Of a stretch of 64,000 nt of DNA, positions 53,885-63,316 are shown piece after piece. Numbering within the stretch: the stretch's first letter is position 1; every line of letters begins with the position of its first letter. The stretch is from the NCBI RefSeq assembly GCF_017872975.1, contig NZ_JAGGJP010000011.1:1-64000 (forward strand), written 5' to 3'. The translations under genes and the position numbers were made by a program. This stretch comes from Rubellimicrobium aerolatum. GTDB lineage: Bacteria; Pseudomonadota; Alphaproteobacteria; Rhodobacterales; Rhodobacteraceae. Under the pieces are notes generated by a model. That model saw only the letters and a list, made by a program, of their open reading frames with translations, ran no database searches and was not told the origin of the DNA.

Positions 53885-54733
53885 ATGGCGCTCGCGCTCG
53901 CCCCTGGACCCGGCCGGGACCGCCCTCGGATGAGGCCCTTCGCCGTCCTCCTCTGGATTGCCCGCCGGCTCCCGCGGCTTGTCCTGCGGACCGCTTGGGC
54001 CATGGCGGTCCTGGCCTTCCTCCTCGGCACGACGCTGGCCTCCCTGGCGACGGCGCTGTCCCCGGTCCTGCTGGCGGCGGTGTCCGAGGCGGTGGAGGCG
54101 GTGCTTCCGGGGCGAAGCGCGGCCGCCCGGATCGAGGGGCTCCGCCGGGCGGAGCTGGCTGGCCTCCGCGAGGCGCAGGCCGACGAGTTCGCGGCCTTGG
54201 AGCGCCGCCACCGGGCGGAGCTCGACGGGCTGCGGCGGAGCCACGCCGACGACATGGCCGGCCTGAACCGGCGGGCAGCGGCGCAGGCCGACGAGATCGC
54301 GGCGCTCCGCTCCCGTGGCGCGGCGGTGCGCGGCGCCGTGGACCGGATCGTCGCCCGCTCGGTCCGGGTGCAGGCCGCCAACATCGGCTCCATGGCCGGC
54401 GAGGCGCTGCCGGTCCTGGGGGTCGCCGTGATCGCCGCGACCACAGCCTACGAGGTCAAGTCCACCTGCGACACGGTGGAGGACCTGATCGCGCTCGACC
54501 GCGTCTTCAACCCGGATCGGGAGATCGACCCGCGAGAGGTCTGCGGCCTTCCCGTGCCCACGGCGGACGAGGTCTGGGCCGCGGCCGCAAGCAGCCCGGC
54601 CAAGGTCTGGACTTCGATGAAGGAGACCTGGCCGGACAGCGTGCCCGATCCGGGCTGGCCCGCGTCGCTCGACTGGCTGTTCCCGCCGTCCAGGTCTATC
54701 GAGGGCTGGTTCTTCGGCAGGGAGCCGGCATGA
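53885..54733 (+). CDS. Membrane-anchored coiled-coil protein
   Basis: A 282-aa protein (alternative start ATG 53930 gives 267 aa). One or two N-terminal membrane helices ([20 protein letters not shown]) are followed by a charged coiled coil at about residues 75-145 with repeated AELxGLRExxADE-like heptads, a second hydrophobic segment ([15 protein letters not shown]) and a C-terminal region with [10 protein letters not shown] and [13 protein letters not shown]. No family is recognised. It is coupled to acpS by ATGA. Confidence 0.75.
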   Translation: MALALAPGPGRDRPRMRPFAVLLWIARRLPRLVLRTAWAMAVLAFLLGTTLASLATALSPVLLAAVSEAVEAVLPGRSAAARIEGLRRAELAGLREAQADEFAALERRHRAELDGLRRSHADDMAGLNRRAAAQADEIAALRSRGAAVRGAVDRIVARSVRVQAANIGSMAGEALPVLGVAVIAATTAYEVKSTCDTVEDLIALDRVFNPDREIDPREVCGLPVPTADEVWAAAASSPAKVWTSMKETWPDSVPDPGWPASLDWLFPPSRSIEGWFFGREPA

Positions 54734-55137
54734 TCCTCGGCATCGGCACCGACCTGTGCAACATCGAGCGGATCGAGGGCACGCTCGCCCGCTTCGGCGA
54801 TCGCTTCCGGGATCGCGTCTTCACCCAGACCGAGCTGGGCAAGGCCCGCTCGCGCCCCGGCGAGGCGGCGACGCTCGCCAAGCGCTGGGCGGCCAAGGAG
54901 GCCTGCTCCAAGGCGCTGGGAACGGGGCTCCGCATGGGGATATCCTGGCGCGACATGGCGGTGACGAACCTGCTCACCGGTCAGCCGGTCATGCGCGTCA
55001 CCGGCTGGGCGGCGGAGCGGCTGGCCGGGATGACCCCGCCGGGGCACGAGGCGGTGATCCACGTCACGCTGACGGACGACCACCCCTGGGCGCAGGCCTT
55101 CGTCGTCATCGAGGCGCGGCCCCTGGCCGGGGGCTGA
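54730..55137 (+). CDS. acpS: Holo-[acyl-carrier-protein] synthase
   Basis: Transfers 4'-phosphopantetheine from CoA to acyl carrier protein. The 135-aa protein begins [15 protein letters not shown] and has [16 protein letters not shown] with the Mg2+-binding Glu and catalytic Lys. The length fits the family. It overlaps the preceding gene's stop. Confidence 0.95.
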   Translation: MILGIGTDLCNIERIEGTLARFGDRFRDRVFTQTELGKARSRPGEAATLAKRWAAKEACSKALGTGLRMGISWRDMAVTNLLTGQPVMRVTGWAAERLAGMTPPGHEAVIHVTLTDDHPWAQAFVVIEARPLAGG

Positions 55138-55229
55138 TCCTGGCATCCGCGTGAGCGGCGGGGACGCGCCGGTTGACTTGGGGGGGCGGGGGCGTCAAGG
55201 AGGCCTCCGTCGCAAGGAGGCGTTGGGCC

Positions 55230-56141
55230 ATGGCATTCGGACGGGACCGCCGCGCGGCGGCGCAGGAGGAGCGGAGCGCGCTCGGGAGCGTCTGGGAGAC
55301 GGTCAAGACGGTCTTCTGGGCGCTTCTGATCGCCGGCGTGTTCCGCACGCTGTTCTTCCAGCCGTTCTGGATTCCCTCGGGCTCCATGAAGGACACGCTG
55401 CTGATCGGCGACTTCCTGTTCGTCAACAAGATGGCTTATGGCTACTCCTACGCCTCCTGCCCCTCGATCCCGCTGGGGGTCATTGGGCTCGACATCGGCG
55501 CGGACGACCTCTGCGGCTGGGCGGACGGCGACAACACGCGCATCTGGGGCGGGGAGCCGCAGCGCGGCGACGTGGTGGTGTTCCGCCATCCGGTGAACGG
55601 CACCGACTTCATCAAGCGGCTGGTCGGCCTCCCCGGCGACCGCATCCAGGTGCGGGACGGCGTGCTGAACATCGACGTGGGCGGCACGGGCACCTTCCAG
55701 CCCGTCGCCCTGGAGCCCGCCGGCCAGTTCCGCGAGACCTACGAGCCGCAGGGACCGCAGGGGCTCCGGCCCTCCTGCATCGGTGGCGCGCAGCCCGAGG
55801 GCGGCGAATGCCTGTCCGACCGCTGGCGCGAGACGCTGCCCGGCACGCCGCAGGCGGACGGCACCCTGTCGACGGGCGTGTCGCACGGCATCCTCGACAT
55901 CGGCGACCTGCCGCAGGACAGCACCGGCGTCTACACCGTGCCCGCCGGCCACTTCTTCTTCATGGGCGACAACCGCGACAACTCGACCGACTCGCGGTTC
56001 GCGCAGCCGCAGGGCGTGGGCTTCGTGCCCTTCGAGAACCTCGTGGGCCGGGCCGACCGCATCATGTTCTCCTCGGCCGGGCGCTCCATGCTGGCCTTCT
56101 GGACCTGGCGGGCCGACCGCTTCTTCAGGGCGATCCAATAG
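55230..56141 (+). CDS. lepB: Signal peptidase I
   Basis: Membrane serine protease of 303 aa that removes signal peptides in the periplasm. One N-terminal membrane helix (TVFWALLIAGVFRTLFF) precedes the catalytic Ser in WIPSGSMKDTLLIGDFL. The general-base Lys is in TDFIKRLVGLPGDRI, and box E is HFFFMGDNRDNSTDSR. ATG 55230 follows AAGGAGG at 55214-55220. It is 11 bases upstream of a second, degenerate LepB-like gene. Confidence 0.95.
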   Translation: MAFGRDRRAAAQEERSALGSVWETVKTVFWALLIAGVFRTLFFQPFWIPSGSMKDTLLIGDFLFVNKMAYGYSYASCPSIPLGVIGLDIGADDLCGWADGDNTRIWGGEPQRGDVVVFRHPVNGTDFIKRLVGLPGDRIQVRDGVLNIDVGGTGTFQPVALEPAGQFRETYEPQGPQGLRPSCIGGAQPEGGECLSDRWRETLPGTPQADGTLSTGVSHGILDIGDLPQDSTGVYTVPAGHFFFMGDNRDNSTDSRFAQPQGVGFVPFENLVGRADRIMFSSAGRSMLAFWTWRADRFFRAIQ

Positions 56142-56152
56142 GGACGGCACCC

Positions 56153-57208
56153 ATGGCACTCCGCCCGGCGGCGGAGCCCCTCTCGCCGTCCCGCTTCCTT
56201 GTCCAGGGCCTCGACCCCACGGGCCGGACACGCCCCGGGGCCTTCGCGGGCCTGCTGCTCGGGGTGGGCGCGCTGGCCGCCCTGCGGCATTGGGGGCCCG
56301 ACCTCCTCCCAAGCTGGAGCCGCTGGCGCGAGGCGCTGGTCACGATCCCGCTGGCGCTCCTGCTGGTCCCGGCGGTGGGCCACGCGCTGCGGCGGCTCAA
56401 TGACATGGGCTGGTCGGGCTGGTGGGCCTGGGCTCTCGCGCTGCCCTGGGCGCGCTGGGGGCTCCTGGCGCTGCTGGTCGCCGTCCCCTCCTCGCAGCGG
56501 CGGCGGCGGGCCGAGGCGTCGTGGCGGCTCCTGGGCCTCGGCGCGGCCGCGGTCGCCGCGCTCCTCCTGCTGGGCAGCCTCGCCTGGACCGCCGCCGGGG
56601 TGGCGGCGCAGGGGATGCGGCCCGCGCTCTGGCCCGGCGACCTCGTGCTGGTGCGGCGCGGCGGCGCGGCCCTGCCCGGCGCGGTGGTGGCCTTCCGCCG
56701 TCCCGGCGAGGAGGCCCCGCGCTTCGGCCGGGTGATCGCCACAGCCGGGCAGGCCGTCGCGGTCGAGGGCGGCGTCCCGGTGATCGACGGCGTGGCGGCT
56801 CTGCGGCGCGACGACGGCGCGCTCGCCGAACCCTTCGCCCGCCAGGGGCCGCTGGGCGTCATGCCGGTCTGCGGCAACGGCACCGTGGGCCTGGGGGCCG
56901 AGTGCCGGACACGGCGATTCCGCGAGATGCTGCCCGGGGGCGCGGACTACGCGGTGCTCGACGCCGGGCTGCGCCCGCTCGACCGGGCGGGGGAGGTCGC
57001 GGTTCCCGAAGGCTTCGTCTATATCCTCGGCGACGACCGCGACGCGGCGCGGGACAGCCGCCTCGCGCCGGCGGCGGGGGGCACGGGGCTCGTGGAGGTG
57101 GATCGGGTGATCGGACGGGTGGACATGGTGGCGGCGTCGTCTGGCGCGCGGCATCCCTGGGACCTGCGGGGTTGGCGCTGGGGACGAATGGGAAGGATCG
57201 TGCGATGA
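56153..57208 (+). CDS. DUF805-like membrane domain fused to an inactive signal-peptidase-like domain
   Basis: A 351-aa protein. Residues about 15-145 hold four hydrophobic segments and [20 protein letters not shown], a DUF805 hallmark. From about residue 160 an S26-type fold follows: [16 protein letters not shown] aligns with box B of Lep[15 protein letters not shown] with box D, and [17 protein letters not shown] with box E. The Ser before Met in box B is Gly, and the box D Lys is Gly, so both catalytic residues are missing. It lies between lepB and rnc and overlaps rnc by ATGA. It may be a LepB partner or regulator. Confidence 0.8.
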   Translation: MALRPAAEPLSPSRFLVQGLDPTGRTRPGAFAGLLLGVGALAALRHWGPDLLPSWSRWREALVTIPLALLLVPAVGHALRRLNDMGWSGWWAWALALPWARWGLLALLVAVPSSQRRRRAEASWRLLGLGAAAVAALLLLGSLAWTAAGVAAQGMRPALWPGDLVLVRRGGAALPGAVVAFRRPGEEAPRFGRVIATAGQAVAVEGGVPVIDGVAALRRDDGALAEPFARQGPLGVMPVCGNGTVGLGAECRTRRFREMLPGGADYAVLDAGLRPLDRAGEVAVPEGFVYILGDDRDAARDSRLAPAAGGTGLVEVDRVIGRVDMVAASSGARHPWDLRGWRWGRMGRIVR

Positions 57209-57879
57209 AGCTGTCGAGCGCGCTCAAGGCCCTGTCGGAGCGGCTCGAGCACGAGTTCCGCGACCCCTCGCTGCTGATCCGGGCGCTGACGCACGGCTCG
57301 CACGGGGGCGAGGCCGACAATCAGCGGCTGGAGTTCCTGGGCGACCGCGTGCTGGGCCTCGTCATCGCCGAGGCGCTGCTCGAAGCCGACCCCAGGGCGG
57401 ACGAGGGGCGCATCGCACCGCGCTTCAACACGCTGGTCCGGCGCGAGACCTGCGCCGAGGTGGCGCGGCAGGTCGATCTTGGCGCCGGGCTAAAGCTCGG
57501 CCGCTCCGAGATGCTGGGTGGCGGGCGTCGGAAGGAGGCGGTCCTCGCCGACGCGATGGAGGCGGTCATCGCCGCCGTCTACCTCGACGCGGGGCTCGAT
57601 GCGGCCCGCAGGATGATCCTCCGGCTCTGGGCCGGGCGGATCGCGGCGGCGCCCGAGGACGCCCGCGACGCCAAGAGCGCGCTGCAGGAATGGGCGCAGG
57701 CTCGCGGGATGACGCCACCGGACTACGTGCTGGTGAGCCGCGAGGGGCCGGACCACGCGCCGCGCTTCGTGATCGAGGCGCGGCTGTCCACCGGCGAGGT
57801 GGAGCGCGCCGAGGCGGCGACCAAGCGCGTGGCGGAGCACGCGGCGGCGGCGGCATTGTTGGGACGATTGGAAGGATGA
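57205..57879 (+). CDS. rnc: Ribonuclease III
   Basis: Double-stranded RNA endonuclease of 224 aa for rRNA and mRNA processing. The RNase III signature [18 protein letters not shown] is near residue 40, with a second catalytic patch [18 protein letters not shown]; a C-terminal dsRNA-binding domain includes [14 protein letters not shown] and [15 protein letters not shown]. Coupled to era by ATGA. Confidence 0.95.
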   Translation: MKLSSALKALSERLEHEFRDPSLLIRALTHGSHGGEADNQRLEFLGDRVLGLVIAEALLEADPRADEGRIAPRFNTLVRRETCAEVARQVDLGAGLKLGRSEMLGGGRRKEAVLADAMEAVIAAVYLDAGLDAARRMILRLWAGRIAAAPEDARDAKSALQEWAQARGMTPPDYVLVSREGPDHAPRFVIEARLSTGEVERAEAATKRVAEHAAAAALLGRLEG

Positions 57880-58835
57880 GGGACGTGGACGAGGATCAAG
57901 GACCGGTCGGCGGCGCGGCGACGGAGGCGGGACCGACCCGCGCGGGCTTCGTGGCGTTGATCGGGGAGCCCAACGCGGGCAAGTCCACGCTGCTGAACCG
58001 CATGGTCGGCGCGAAGGTGTCGATCGTGACCCACAAGGTCCAGACGACCCGCGCCCGCATCCGGGGCGTGGCGATGGCGGGGCAGGCGCAGATCGTCTTC
58101 GTGGACACGCCGGGGCTGTTCCGCCCGCGCCGGCGGCTCGACCGCGCGATGGTGGCCGCCGCCTGGGGCGGCGCGGCCGACGCCGACGTGGTGGTTCTGC
58201 TGATCGAGGCGCACCGGGGCCGGACGCCGGGCGTGGACGCGATCCTCGAAACCTTGCGCGACCGCGTGGGCGACCGGCCCGTGGCGCTCGCCATCAACAA
58301 GATCGACCGGGTGAAGGCCGAGACGCTGCTGGCGCTCTCGCAGGAGATGAACGCCGCCTTCCCCTTCGAGCGGACCTTCATGATCTCGGCCGAGCGGGGC
58401 TACGGGACGGAGGACCTGAAGGGCTGGCTGGCGTCGATGCTGCCCGAGGGGCCGTGGCTCTATCCCGAGGACCAGCTCGCCGACCTGCCGATGCGGATGA
58501 TCGCCGCCGAGATGACGCGCGAGAAGCTGACGCTGCGGCTCCACCAGGAGCTTCCCTACGAGCTGACGGTCGAGACCGAGGCCTGGGAGGAGCGCAAGGA
58601 CGGCTCGGCCAAGGTGGACCAGATCGTGTATGTCGCGCGCGAGGGGCACCGGGGCATCGTGCTGGGCAAGGGCGGCGAGACGATCAAGGCCGTGGGCCAG
58701 GCGGCACGGGCCGAGATGGAGGCCTTCATGGGCCGCCGCGTCCACCTGTTCCTGACCGTTAAGGTCAAGGAGAACTGGCTGGAGGACCCCGAGCGGTATG
58801 GCGAGATGGGGCTCGACTTCCGTGACGGGGCGTAG
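57876..58835 (+). CDS. era: GTPase Era
   Basis: Ribosome-assembly GTPase of 319 aa that binds 16S rRNA. G-motifs: G1 [10 protein letters not shown]3 DTPGLF, G4 NKID, with switch region KVQTTRARI. The KH domain is C-terminal, with [21 protein letters not shown] short acidic N-terminal extension of about 20 residues precedes the G domain. The rnc-era pair is conserved across bacteria. Confidence 0.95.
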   Translation: MRDVDEDQGPVGGAATEAGPTRAGFVALIGEPNAGKSTLLNRMVGAKVSIVTHKVQTTRARIRGVAMAGQAQIVFVDTPGLFRPRRRLDRAMVAAAWGGAADADVVVLLIEAHRGRTPGVDAILETLRDRVGDRPVALAINKIDRVKAETLLALSQEMNAAFPFERTFMISAERGYGTEDLKGWLASMLPEGPWLYPEDQLADLPMRMIAAEMTREKLTLRLHQELPYELTVETEAWEERKDGSAKVDQIVYVAREGHRGIVLGKGGETIKAVGQAARAEMEAFMGRRVHLFLTVKVKENWLEDPERYGEMGLDFRDGA

Positions 58836-58900
58836 AGGCCCGCGCCCCGCCGGGCCGACCGTGACGGGGCCTGACCGGCCTGCCTTCGGGCGGCGCGGCC

Positions 58901-59239
58901 ATGACGCCTGAGCCGAGGCTCCGCGCCGGGATCTGGGTCGCGGCCTACCTCGCGCGGCTGCGGGTCGAGGACATCCCCGCCTTCGTCGTCCGGCGCGGCG
59001 ACGACACGGCGGGCGCGGTTCTGGTGAAGGCCGCGACGCTCGACGGCCGCGCGAGGGCCTTCCAGCGGAGCTTCGATCCCATGACCGGGGCGCGGGCCTG
59101 GATGGTGCTGGCCGAGGGCGAGGAGGCCGAGGTCGACGCCGCCATCGCCCGCGCCCGGCGATTCGACCCGGATCTCTGGGTCATCGAGGTGGAGGACCGG
59201 CAGGGGCGGCACCTGCTGGGGGACGAGGGGTTGGACTAG
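58901..59239 (+). CDS. DUF1491 family protein
   Basis: A 112-aa protein beginning [18 protein letters not shown], with [18 protein letters not shown] and [21 protein letters not shown], the usual DUF1491 pattern. Members lie between era and recO in many alphaproteobacteria and have no assigned function. ATG 58901. Confidence 0.82.
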   Translation: MTPEPRLRAGIWVAAYLARLRVEDIPAFVVRRGDDTAGAVLVKAATLDGRARAFQRSFDPMTGARAWMVLAEGEEAEVDAAIARARRFDPDLWVIEVEDRQGRHLLGDEGLD

Positions 59240-59292
59240 GGGTGCCGCCCCTCGCGCCTGCGGCGCTTCACCCCGGCGTATCGGGGCCAAGT
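59240..59292 (-). repeat. Dispersed palindromic repeat, diverged inverted copy
   Basis: Read on the minus strand it runs CTTGGCCCCGATACGCCGGG, a short GAAGCGCC..GGCGC hairpin and a closing G/C block, the same order as the three plus-strand copies but with several changes. It starts directly after the DUF1491 stop and may terminate era-DUF1491 transcripts. Confidence 0.55.
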
Positions 59293-59936
59293 TGACAGGC
59301 CGGAGCGGACAGGCGGCGGAGCGGACCGGGAGGGGCGTTCCACAAAGAGTAAATCCCCGCGAGGCCTCCGGGTCGACTCCAGGCCTGCGGGTACGGGGCG
59401 CGCAGGCGGGAGCACCGGCCGCACCAAAGCGGGCTGGGTCCAAGGGGCGCCGGGGAGGATCTCCCGGTCCCGGTATCTGGCCGCTGCTGGCCCATCGCTG
59501 TCGTCTGTGCCCCAGGTTGTCAGGCCGGGGCTGCTCTTCGTCGTCTCTCCTTTCCGCTCCCCGCCGTCGGTGCCGGCGCGTCGCCCCTGCGAGAGGCGCC
59601 GGGCCGTGCGGCGGGGCTGCTGTTGCGTGCTCGTGCGGGAGAGAATCGCACGCAAGCGTTAACGAAGGGTGCCAGCAACGAGCGCTCAGCCCCCACTTCG
59701 CGCAACACCCCCGGCGGAGTGGCGGGAGCGGGGGCGGGGCCACGTTTGTCGCTGGCGTAAGGCGCGCCGTCCGCGCAGCGGCCATGGACGCGACCTTGGT
59801 GCGGGGACGGCGCGCCCGACGCCGACCGGAAGGGCCGGGATGGGTGGGACGGCGCAGGGTGGGGTGGACCCCACCCTGCAGGGGTGGGAGGCGTGGCGCG
59901 GAGCTGGACGCCGCCCCTCTTCCTGCCTTGGCCCTT
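59293..59936. other. Large intergenic region upstream of recO
   Basis: About 640 bases without a convincing gene. A minus-strand frame from TTG 59655 (139 aa, containing [11 protein letters not shown] and GDLLFVERP) has some protein-like segments but runs into the repeat and has no recognised family. A TTAACG-containing AT-poorer patch lies near 59655-59665. No tRNA or known structured RNA was recognised. An inverted repeat GGGTGGGGTGG..CCCCACCCT occurs around 59858-59877. Confidence 0.4.
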
Positions 59937-59994
59937 CTTTGGCTCCAAGTATCCCGGGGGGAGTCTCCGCAGGAGACGGGGGGCAGCGCCCCCC
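59937..59994 (+). repeat. Dispersed palindromic intergenic repeat, copy 3
   Basis: CTTTGGCTCCAAGTATCCCG, G-run, hairpin GTCTCC-GCA-GGAGAC and GGGGGGCAGCGCCCCCC. The central hairpin differs from the other copies while the flanks are conserved, as expected if structure is what matters. It lies 57 bases upstream of recO. Confidence 0.75.
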
Positions 59995-60050
59995 TTCGCC
60001 GTCGGCCGCCCTCCCTTGCCGTTCGCTTCGCGCGCCCCCACCTTGGCCCC

Positions 60051-60773
60051 ATGATCGAATGGCGCGACGAGGGCATCCTTCTGGCGGTGCGGCCGCATGG
60101 CGAGACCTCGGCCATCGCCGAGGCCTTCTGCCGCGACCATGGGCGGCACGCGGGCGTGGTGCTCGGCGGCGTGTCGCGGCGGATGCGGCCGTTCCTCCAG
60201 CCCGGCGTGCTGGCGCAACTGGGCTGGCGGGCGCGGCTCGACGAGCACCTGGGGCACTTCGCGGTCGAGCCGATCCGCAACCGCGCCGCGACCGCGCTGG
60301 GCGACCGCGTGGCGCTGGCGGGGATCGGGGCGGTGGCGGCGCTGCTGGCCTCGGTGCTGCCGGAGCGGGCGGCGCATCCGGCTCTCTACGACCGGACCAA
60401 CGCGCTCCTGGACCTGCTGGGGGAGCGGGAGGTCTGGCCGCTCGCCTACCTGCAATGGGAGATGGCGGTGCTGGAGGAGATGGGGTTCGGGCTGGACCTG
60501 AACGCCTGCGCGGTGACGGGCGCGCGGGTGGACCTCGCCTATGTCTCGCCGCGCACGGGCCGGGCGGTGAGCCGCGCCGGAGCGGGGGCCTATGCGCCGC
60601 GCCTGCTGCCGCTGCCCCCCGTTCTGCGGGGCGAAGGCGAGGCCGACGCCCCGGCCATCGGCGCGGCGCTCGACGTGACGGGGCACTTCCTGCGCGAACG
60701 GCTCCTGCCCGAGGGGCGGGAGCTGCCGGCGGCGCGGGCGCGGCTGGTCGAGGCGTTGGCGCGGGACGCCTAG
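60051..60773 (+). CDS. recO: DNA repair protein RecO
   Basis: Recombination mediator of 240 aa that helps load RecA. It starts [25 protein letters not shown], the OB-fold N-terminus of RecO, with [14 protein letters not shown]. The C-terminal helical domain contains NALLDLL and [25 protein letters not shown]. The zinc-binding cysteines of some RecO proteins are not all present. Its stop overlaps the stop of the convergent adenosyltransferase gene. Confidence 0.93.
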   Translation: MIEWRDEGILLAVRPHGETSAIAEAFCRDHGRHAGVVLGGVSRRMRPFLQPGVLAQLGWRARLDEHLGHFAVEPIRNRAATALGDRVALAGIGAVAALLASVLPERAAHPALYDRTNALLDLLGEREVWPLAYLQWEMAVLEEMGFGLDLNACAVTGARVDLAYVSPRTGRAVSRAGAGAYAPRLLPLPPVLRGEGEADAPAIGAALDVTGHFLRERLLPEGRELPAARARLVEALARDA

Positions 60774-61327
60774 CGGTTCGCCCCCGGCGCCCAGAGCACG
60801 TCGGCCCGCCCGCCGTCGTTGGCCATGCGGGCGGCGACGAAGAACCAGTCGGACAGGCGGTTGAGGTAGCGGATCGCGGCGGGGTTCACCGCGTGCTGCT
60901 CGGACAGCGACACGGCCAGCCGCTCGGCCCGGCGGGTCACGGTGCGGCAGAGGTGGAGATGCGCGGCGAGCGCGGTGCCGCCGGGCAGGATGAAGCTGCG
61001 GAGCGGCTCCAGTCGGGCGGTCAGGGCGTCGATCTGCGCCTCAAGCCGGTCCACCTGCGAATCGACGATGCGGAGGGGCTGGCCCTCGCCCCCTTCGGGG
61101 CGGCAGAGGTCGGCCCCGAGGTCGAAGAGGTCGTTCTGGATGGCGGCGAGCTGGGCGTCGAGATCGCCCGACGCATGGATACGGGCGAGGCCGAGGGTCG
61201 AGTTCACCTCGTCCACGGTGCCGTAGGTCTCCACGCGCAGGGCGTGCTTGCGGACGCGGGTGCCGTCGCCCAGCGCGGTCTCCCCGGCGTCGCCGGTGCG
61301 GGTGTAGATCTTGTTCAGGACGACCAT
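60770..61327 (-). CDS. Cob(I)alamin adenosyltransferase, PduO/MMAB type
   Basis: Transfers the adenosyl group of ATP to cob(I)alamin, giving coenzyme B12. The 185-aa protein has the ATP-binding motif [19 protein letters not shown] near the N-terminus and the conserved C-terminal [19 protein letters not shown]. It supplies the upper ligand step for the cob genes at 31-41 kb although it lies separately. ATG 61327 follows the HIG1 gene after five bases. Confidence 0.93.
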   Translation of the reverse strand: MVVLNKIYTRTGDAGETALGDGTRVRKHALRVETYGTVDEVNSTLGLARIHASGDLDAQLAAIQNDLFDLGADLCRPEGGEGQPLRIVDSQVDRLEAQIDALTARLEPLRSFILPGGTALAAHLHLCRTVTRRAERLAVSLSEQHAVNPAAIRYLNRLSDWFFVAARMANDGGRADVLWAPGANR

Positions 61328-61332
61328 GGCGT

Positions 61333-61542
61333 TCAGGCCCCTCGGTTGCGGAGGAAGACGTAAAGGAGGATCAGGGCCACGGCGGCGGCCTGGGCATAAA
61401 TGCGCCAGCGCATGATCCTGTTGGCGTTGCGGCGGTTGAAGTCGCCGCCGCGCCCGAAGCTGCCCACGCCGAAGAGCAGGATGCCCAGAACGAGGAGCAC
61501 CGCCGCGACGACGAGGTAGAAGAGGGGGTCGCTGAAGTCCAT
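61333..61542 (-). CDS. HIG1-domain twin-transmembrane protein
   Basis: A 69-aa protein with two membrane helices (LFYLVVAAVLLVLGILLFGVG and AQAAAVALILLYVFL) separated by RNANRIMRWRIYAQ, the typical HIG1 loop. In alphaproteobacteria such proteins associate with cytochrome oxidase or other respiratory complexes. It is immediately upstream of the adenosyltransferase gene in the same direction. Confidence 0.85.
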   Translation of the reverse strand: MDFSDPLFYLVVAAVLLVLGILLFGVGSFGRGGDFNRRNANRIMRWRIYAQAAAVALILLYVFLRNRGA

Positions 61543-61600
61543 GAGCCGCTCCCGGAGTGACAGGGAGGGTGTAGCGGAGCGGGCGTGGAAGGGAAGGCCC

Positions 61601-61664
61601 GACGCGCGCCGGACCTGACGCGCGCCGGACCCGACGCGCGCCGGACCTGACGCGTGCGGGCCCC
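61601..61664. repeat. Short tandem repeat, 16-base unit
   Basis: Three nearly identical units GACGCGCGCCGGACCT (61601-61648) and one degenerate fourth. Immediately after it, GTGGCGTCAGGACC occurs twice. It lies in the gap between the HIG1 gene start and the SDR gene stop. Its role is unknown; it may be a replication-slippage array. Confidence 0.8.
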
Positions 61665-61686
61665 GGTGGCGTCAGGACCTGTGGCG

Positions 61687-62532
61687 TCAGGACCGGCGCA
61701 GCACCCAGTCGAGAGCGCGGCCGGGCAGGGCGCGGCGCAGGAGGCCCGCCGCGTGGGCGGTGGCCGTGACGCGGTAGCGCGGCGCGGGGTGGCGGGATTC
61801 GAGCGCGAGGATCAGCCGCTCGGCCACGGCGGAGGGGGGCAGCTCCCAGCGGTCGGGGGTGGCCGGGCCGTAGAGGCGGTGCAGCACGGCCTCGTAGTCG
61901 TCGCGGCGGGGCGACGCCCTCCAGTCGATCCAGCGCTCGAAGTGCGGGATGGCGTTCTGGCGGAGCCGGGACGTGATGGGGCCGGGCTCGATCAGCACGA
62001 CCTGGATGTTGGCGGGGGCCATCTCCAGCCGCAGGACCTCCGAAAGGCCTTCGAGGGCGAACTTGGTGGCGGCGTAGGCTCCGCGCCACCGCGCGCCCAC
62101 GAGGCCGAGGACGGAGGAGCAGTTGACGATCCGCTCGTGCCCCTGCGCGCGCATGACGGGGATCACCCGGCGGGTGAGGTCGTGCCAGCCGAAGAGGTTG
62201 GTCTCGAAGATGGCGCGCAAGGCTTCGGTGGGCAGGTCCTCCACCGCGCCGGGCAGGGCGATGGCGCCGTTGTTGAACAGCGCGTCGAGCGTGCCGCCGG
62301 TGGCCTCCAGCACCTCGGACAGGGCCTGGTCGAGCGAGGCGGGGTCGGTGTAGTCGAGGCGGGGGCTCTCGAAGCCCTCGGCGCGCAGGCGGGCGCAGTC
62401 CTCGGCCTGGCGGCAGGCGGCGAAGACGCGCCAGCCCCGCGCGCGCAGCGCCAGGGCGGCGGCGGCGCCGATGCCCGAGGAGCAGCCGGTGATCAGGATG
62501 CTGCGCGGGCGGGCGGTGGGGGCGTGGGACAT
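61687..62532 (-). CDS. Short-chain dehydrogenase/reductase
   Basis: Classical SDR of 281 aa. It has ILITGCSSGIGAAAALAL, NNGAIALPGAVED, catalytic Ser in IVNCSSVLG and YAATKFALEGLSE with Tyr and Lys. The pattern resembles retinol/steroid-dehydrogenase-like SDRs widely found in Rhodobacteraceae. The substrate is unknown. It stands alone between the tandem repeat and the SH3 gene. Confidence 0.9.
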   Translation of the reverse strand: MSHAPTARPRSILITGCSSGIGAAAALALRARGWRVFAACRQAEDCARLRAEGFESPRLDYTDPASLDQALSEVLEATGGTLDALFNNGAIALPGAVEDLPTEALRAIFETNLFGWHDLTRRVIPVMRAQGHERIVNCSSVLGLVGARWRGAYAATKFALEGLSEVLRLEMAPANIQVVLIEPGPITSRLRQNAIPHFERWIDWRASPRRDDYEAVLHRLYGPATPDRWELPPSAVAERLILALESRHPAPRYRVTATAHAAGLLRRALPGRALDWVLRRS

Positions 62533-62604
62533 GGGCGGGCTCCGGGCCGTGGGGGTCGGGGCCGGATTAGCCCGGCGGGCGGGGGACGCGGAAGGCGTCG
62601 GGCG

Positions 62605-63180
62605 TCAGGGCTCAAGGAATCGTGCGGACATCCAGCCGGCGTCGCCCGAGGGCAGGCGGACGCGCACCCAGCCGCCGTCGCGCTCCAGCACCTCCGTCAG
62701 GTCGCCGGCGACGACCTGCCCGACCACGCCGAAGGAGGTGCCGGGGCCGAGCCGGACGTTGACCCGGTCGCCGGTGACGCGGCGGAGGTCGGGGCCGGGC
62801 GCGGCAGAGGACGCCGCGACGACCTCCTCCGGCGCGGCCGCCGGTTCGGGGGCGAGGGCGGCCAAGGCCTCGGCGGGGGCGAGCGGCCGGGCGGCGAGCC
62901 CCTCGGCGACCGAGGCGGGGAGGGGCGGACCGGGCCGGGCGGGCATGGGCTCGGGCATGGGCTGGGCGGCGGGCGGTGGGGGCTCGGCGACCGTGGGCGC
63001 GACGGCGGCGACGGCGCGGAGGTCGAGCGGGGGGCGATCGGGTTCGGGCTCGGATTCGGGCTCGGATTCGGGCTCGGCGGCGGCCTGCGGGCGGGGCTGC
63101 GGCTGGAACCCCGCGCCGCCCGAGAGCGCCCAGTAGGCCCAGGCGAGGACGAGGAAGGAGAGGAGGACGAACAGACGCAT
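62605..63180 (-). CDS. SH3-domain protein with proline/glutamate-rich linker
   Basis: A 191-aa protein. An N-terminal membrane helix ([20 protein letters not shown]) is followed by about 100 residues of low-complexity Pro/Glu/Ala linker containing [10 protein letters not shown], and a C-terminal bacterial SH3 domain ([20 protein letters not shown] to [16 protein letters not shown]). This suggests an anchored periplasmic protein that touches peptidoglycan. ATG 63180. Two exact 12-base repeats at 63049-63072 encode part of the linker. Confidence 0.83.
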   Translation of the reverse strand: MRLFVLLSFLVLAWAYWALSGGAGFQPQPRPQAAAEPESEPESEPEPDRPPLDLRAVAAVAPTVAEPPPPAAQPMPEPMPARPGPPLPASVAEGLAARPLAPAEALAALAPEPAAAPEEVVAASSAAPGPDLRRVTGDRVNVRLGPGTSFGVVGQVVAGDLTEVLERDGGWVRVRLPSGDAGWMSARFLEP

Positions 63181-63316
63181 GGCTGGGCCTCGGGTCGGTC
63201 GGGGGTGCCTCGACGGCAATCTAGCGCAAGGGGCGCGGCCCGGGGAGGGGGTGGGCGGATGTTTCCATTTTGTTCTTTCCCTTGTGCCGCGAGTGGCCGG
63301 CCGCTACATCGGGTCC

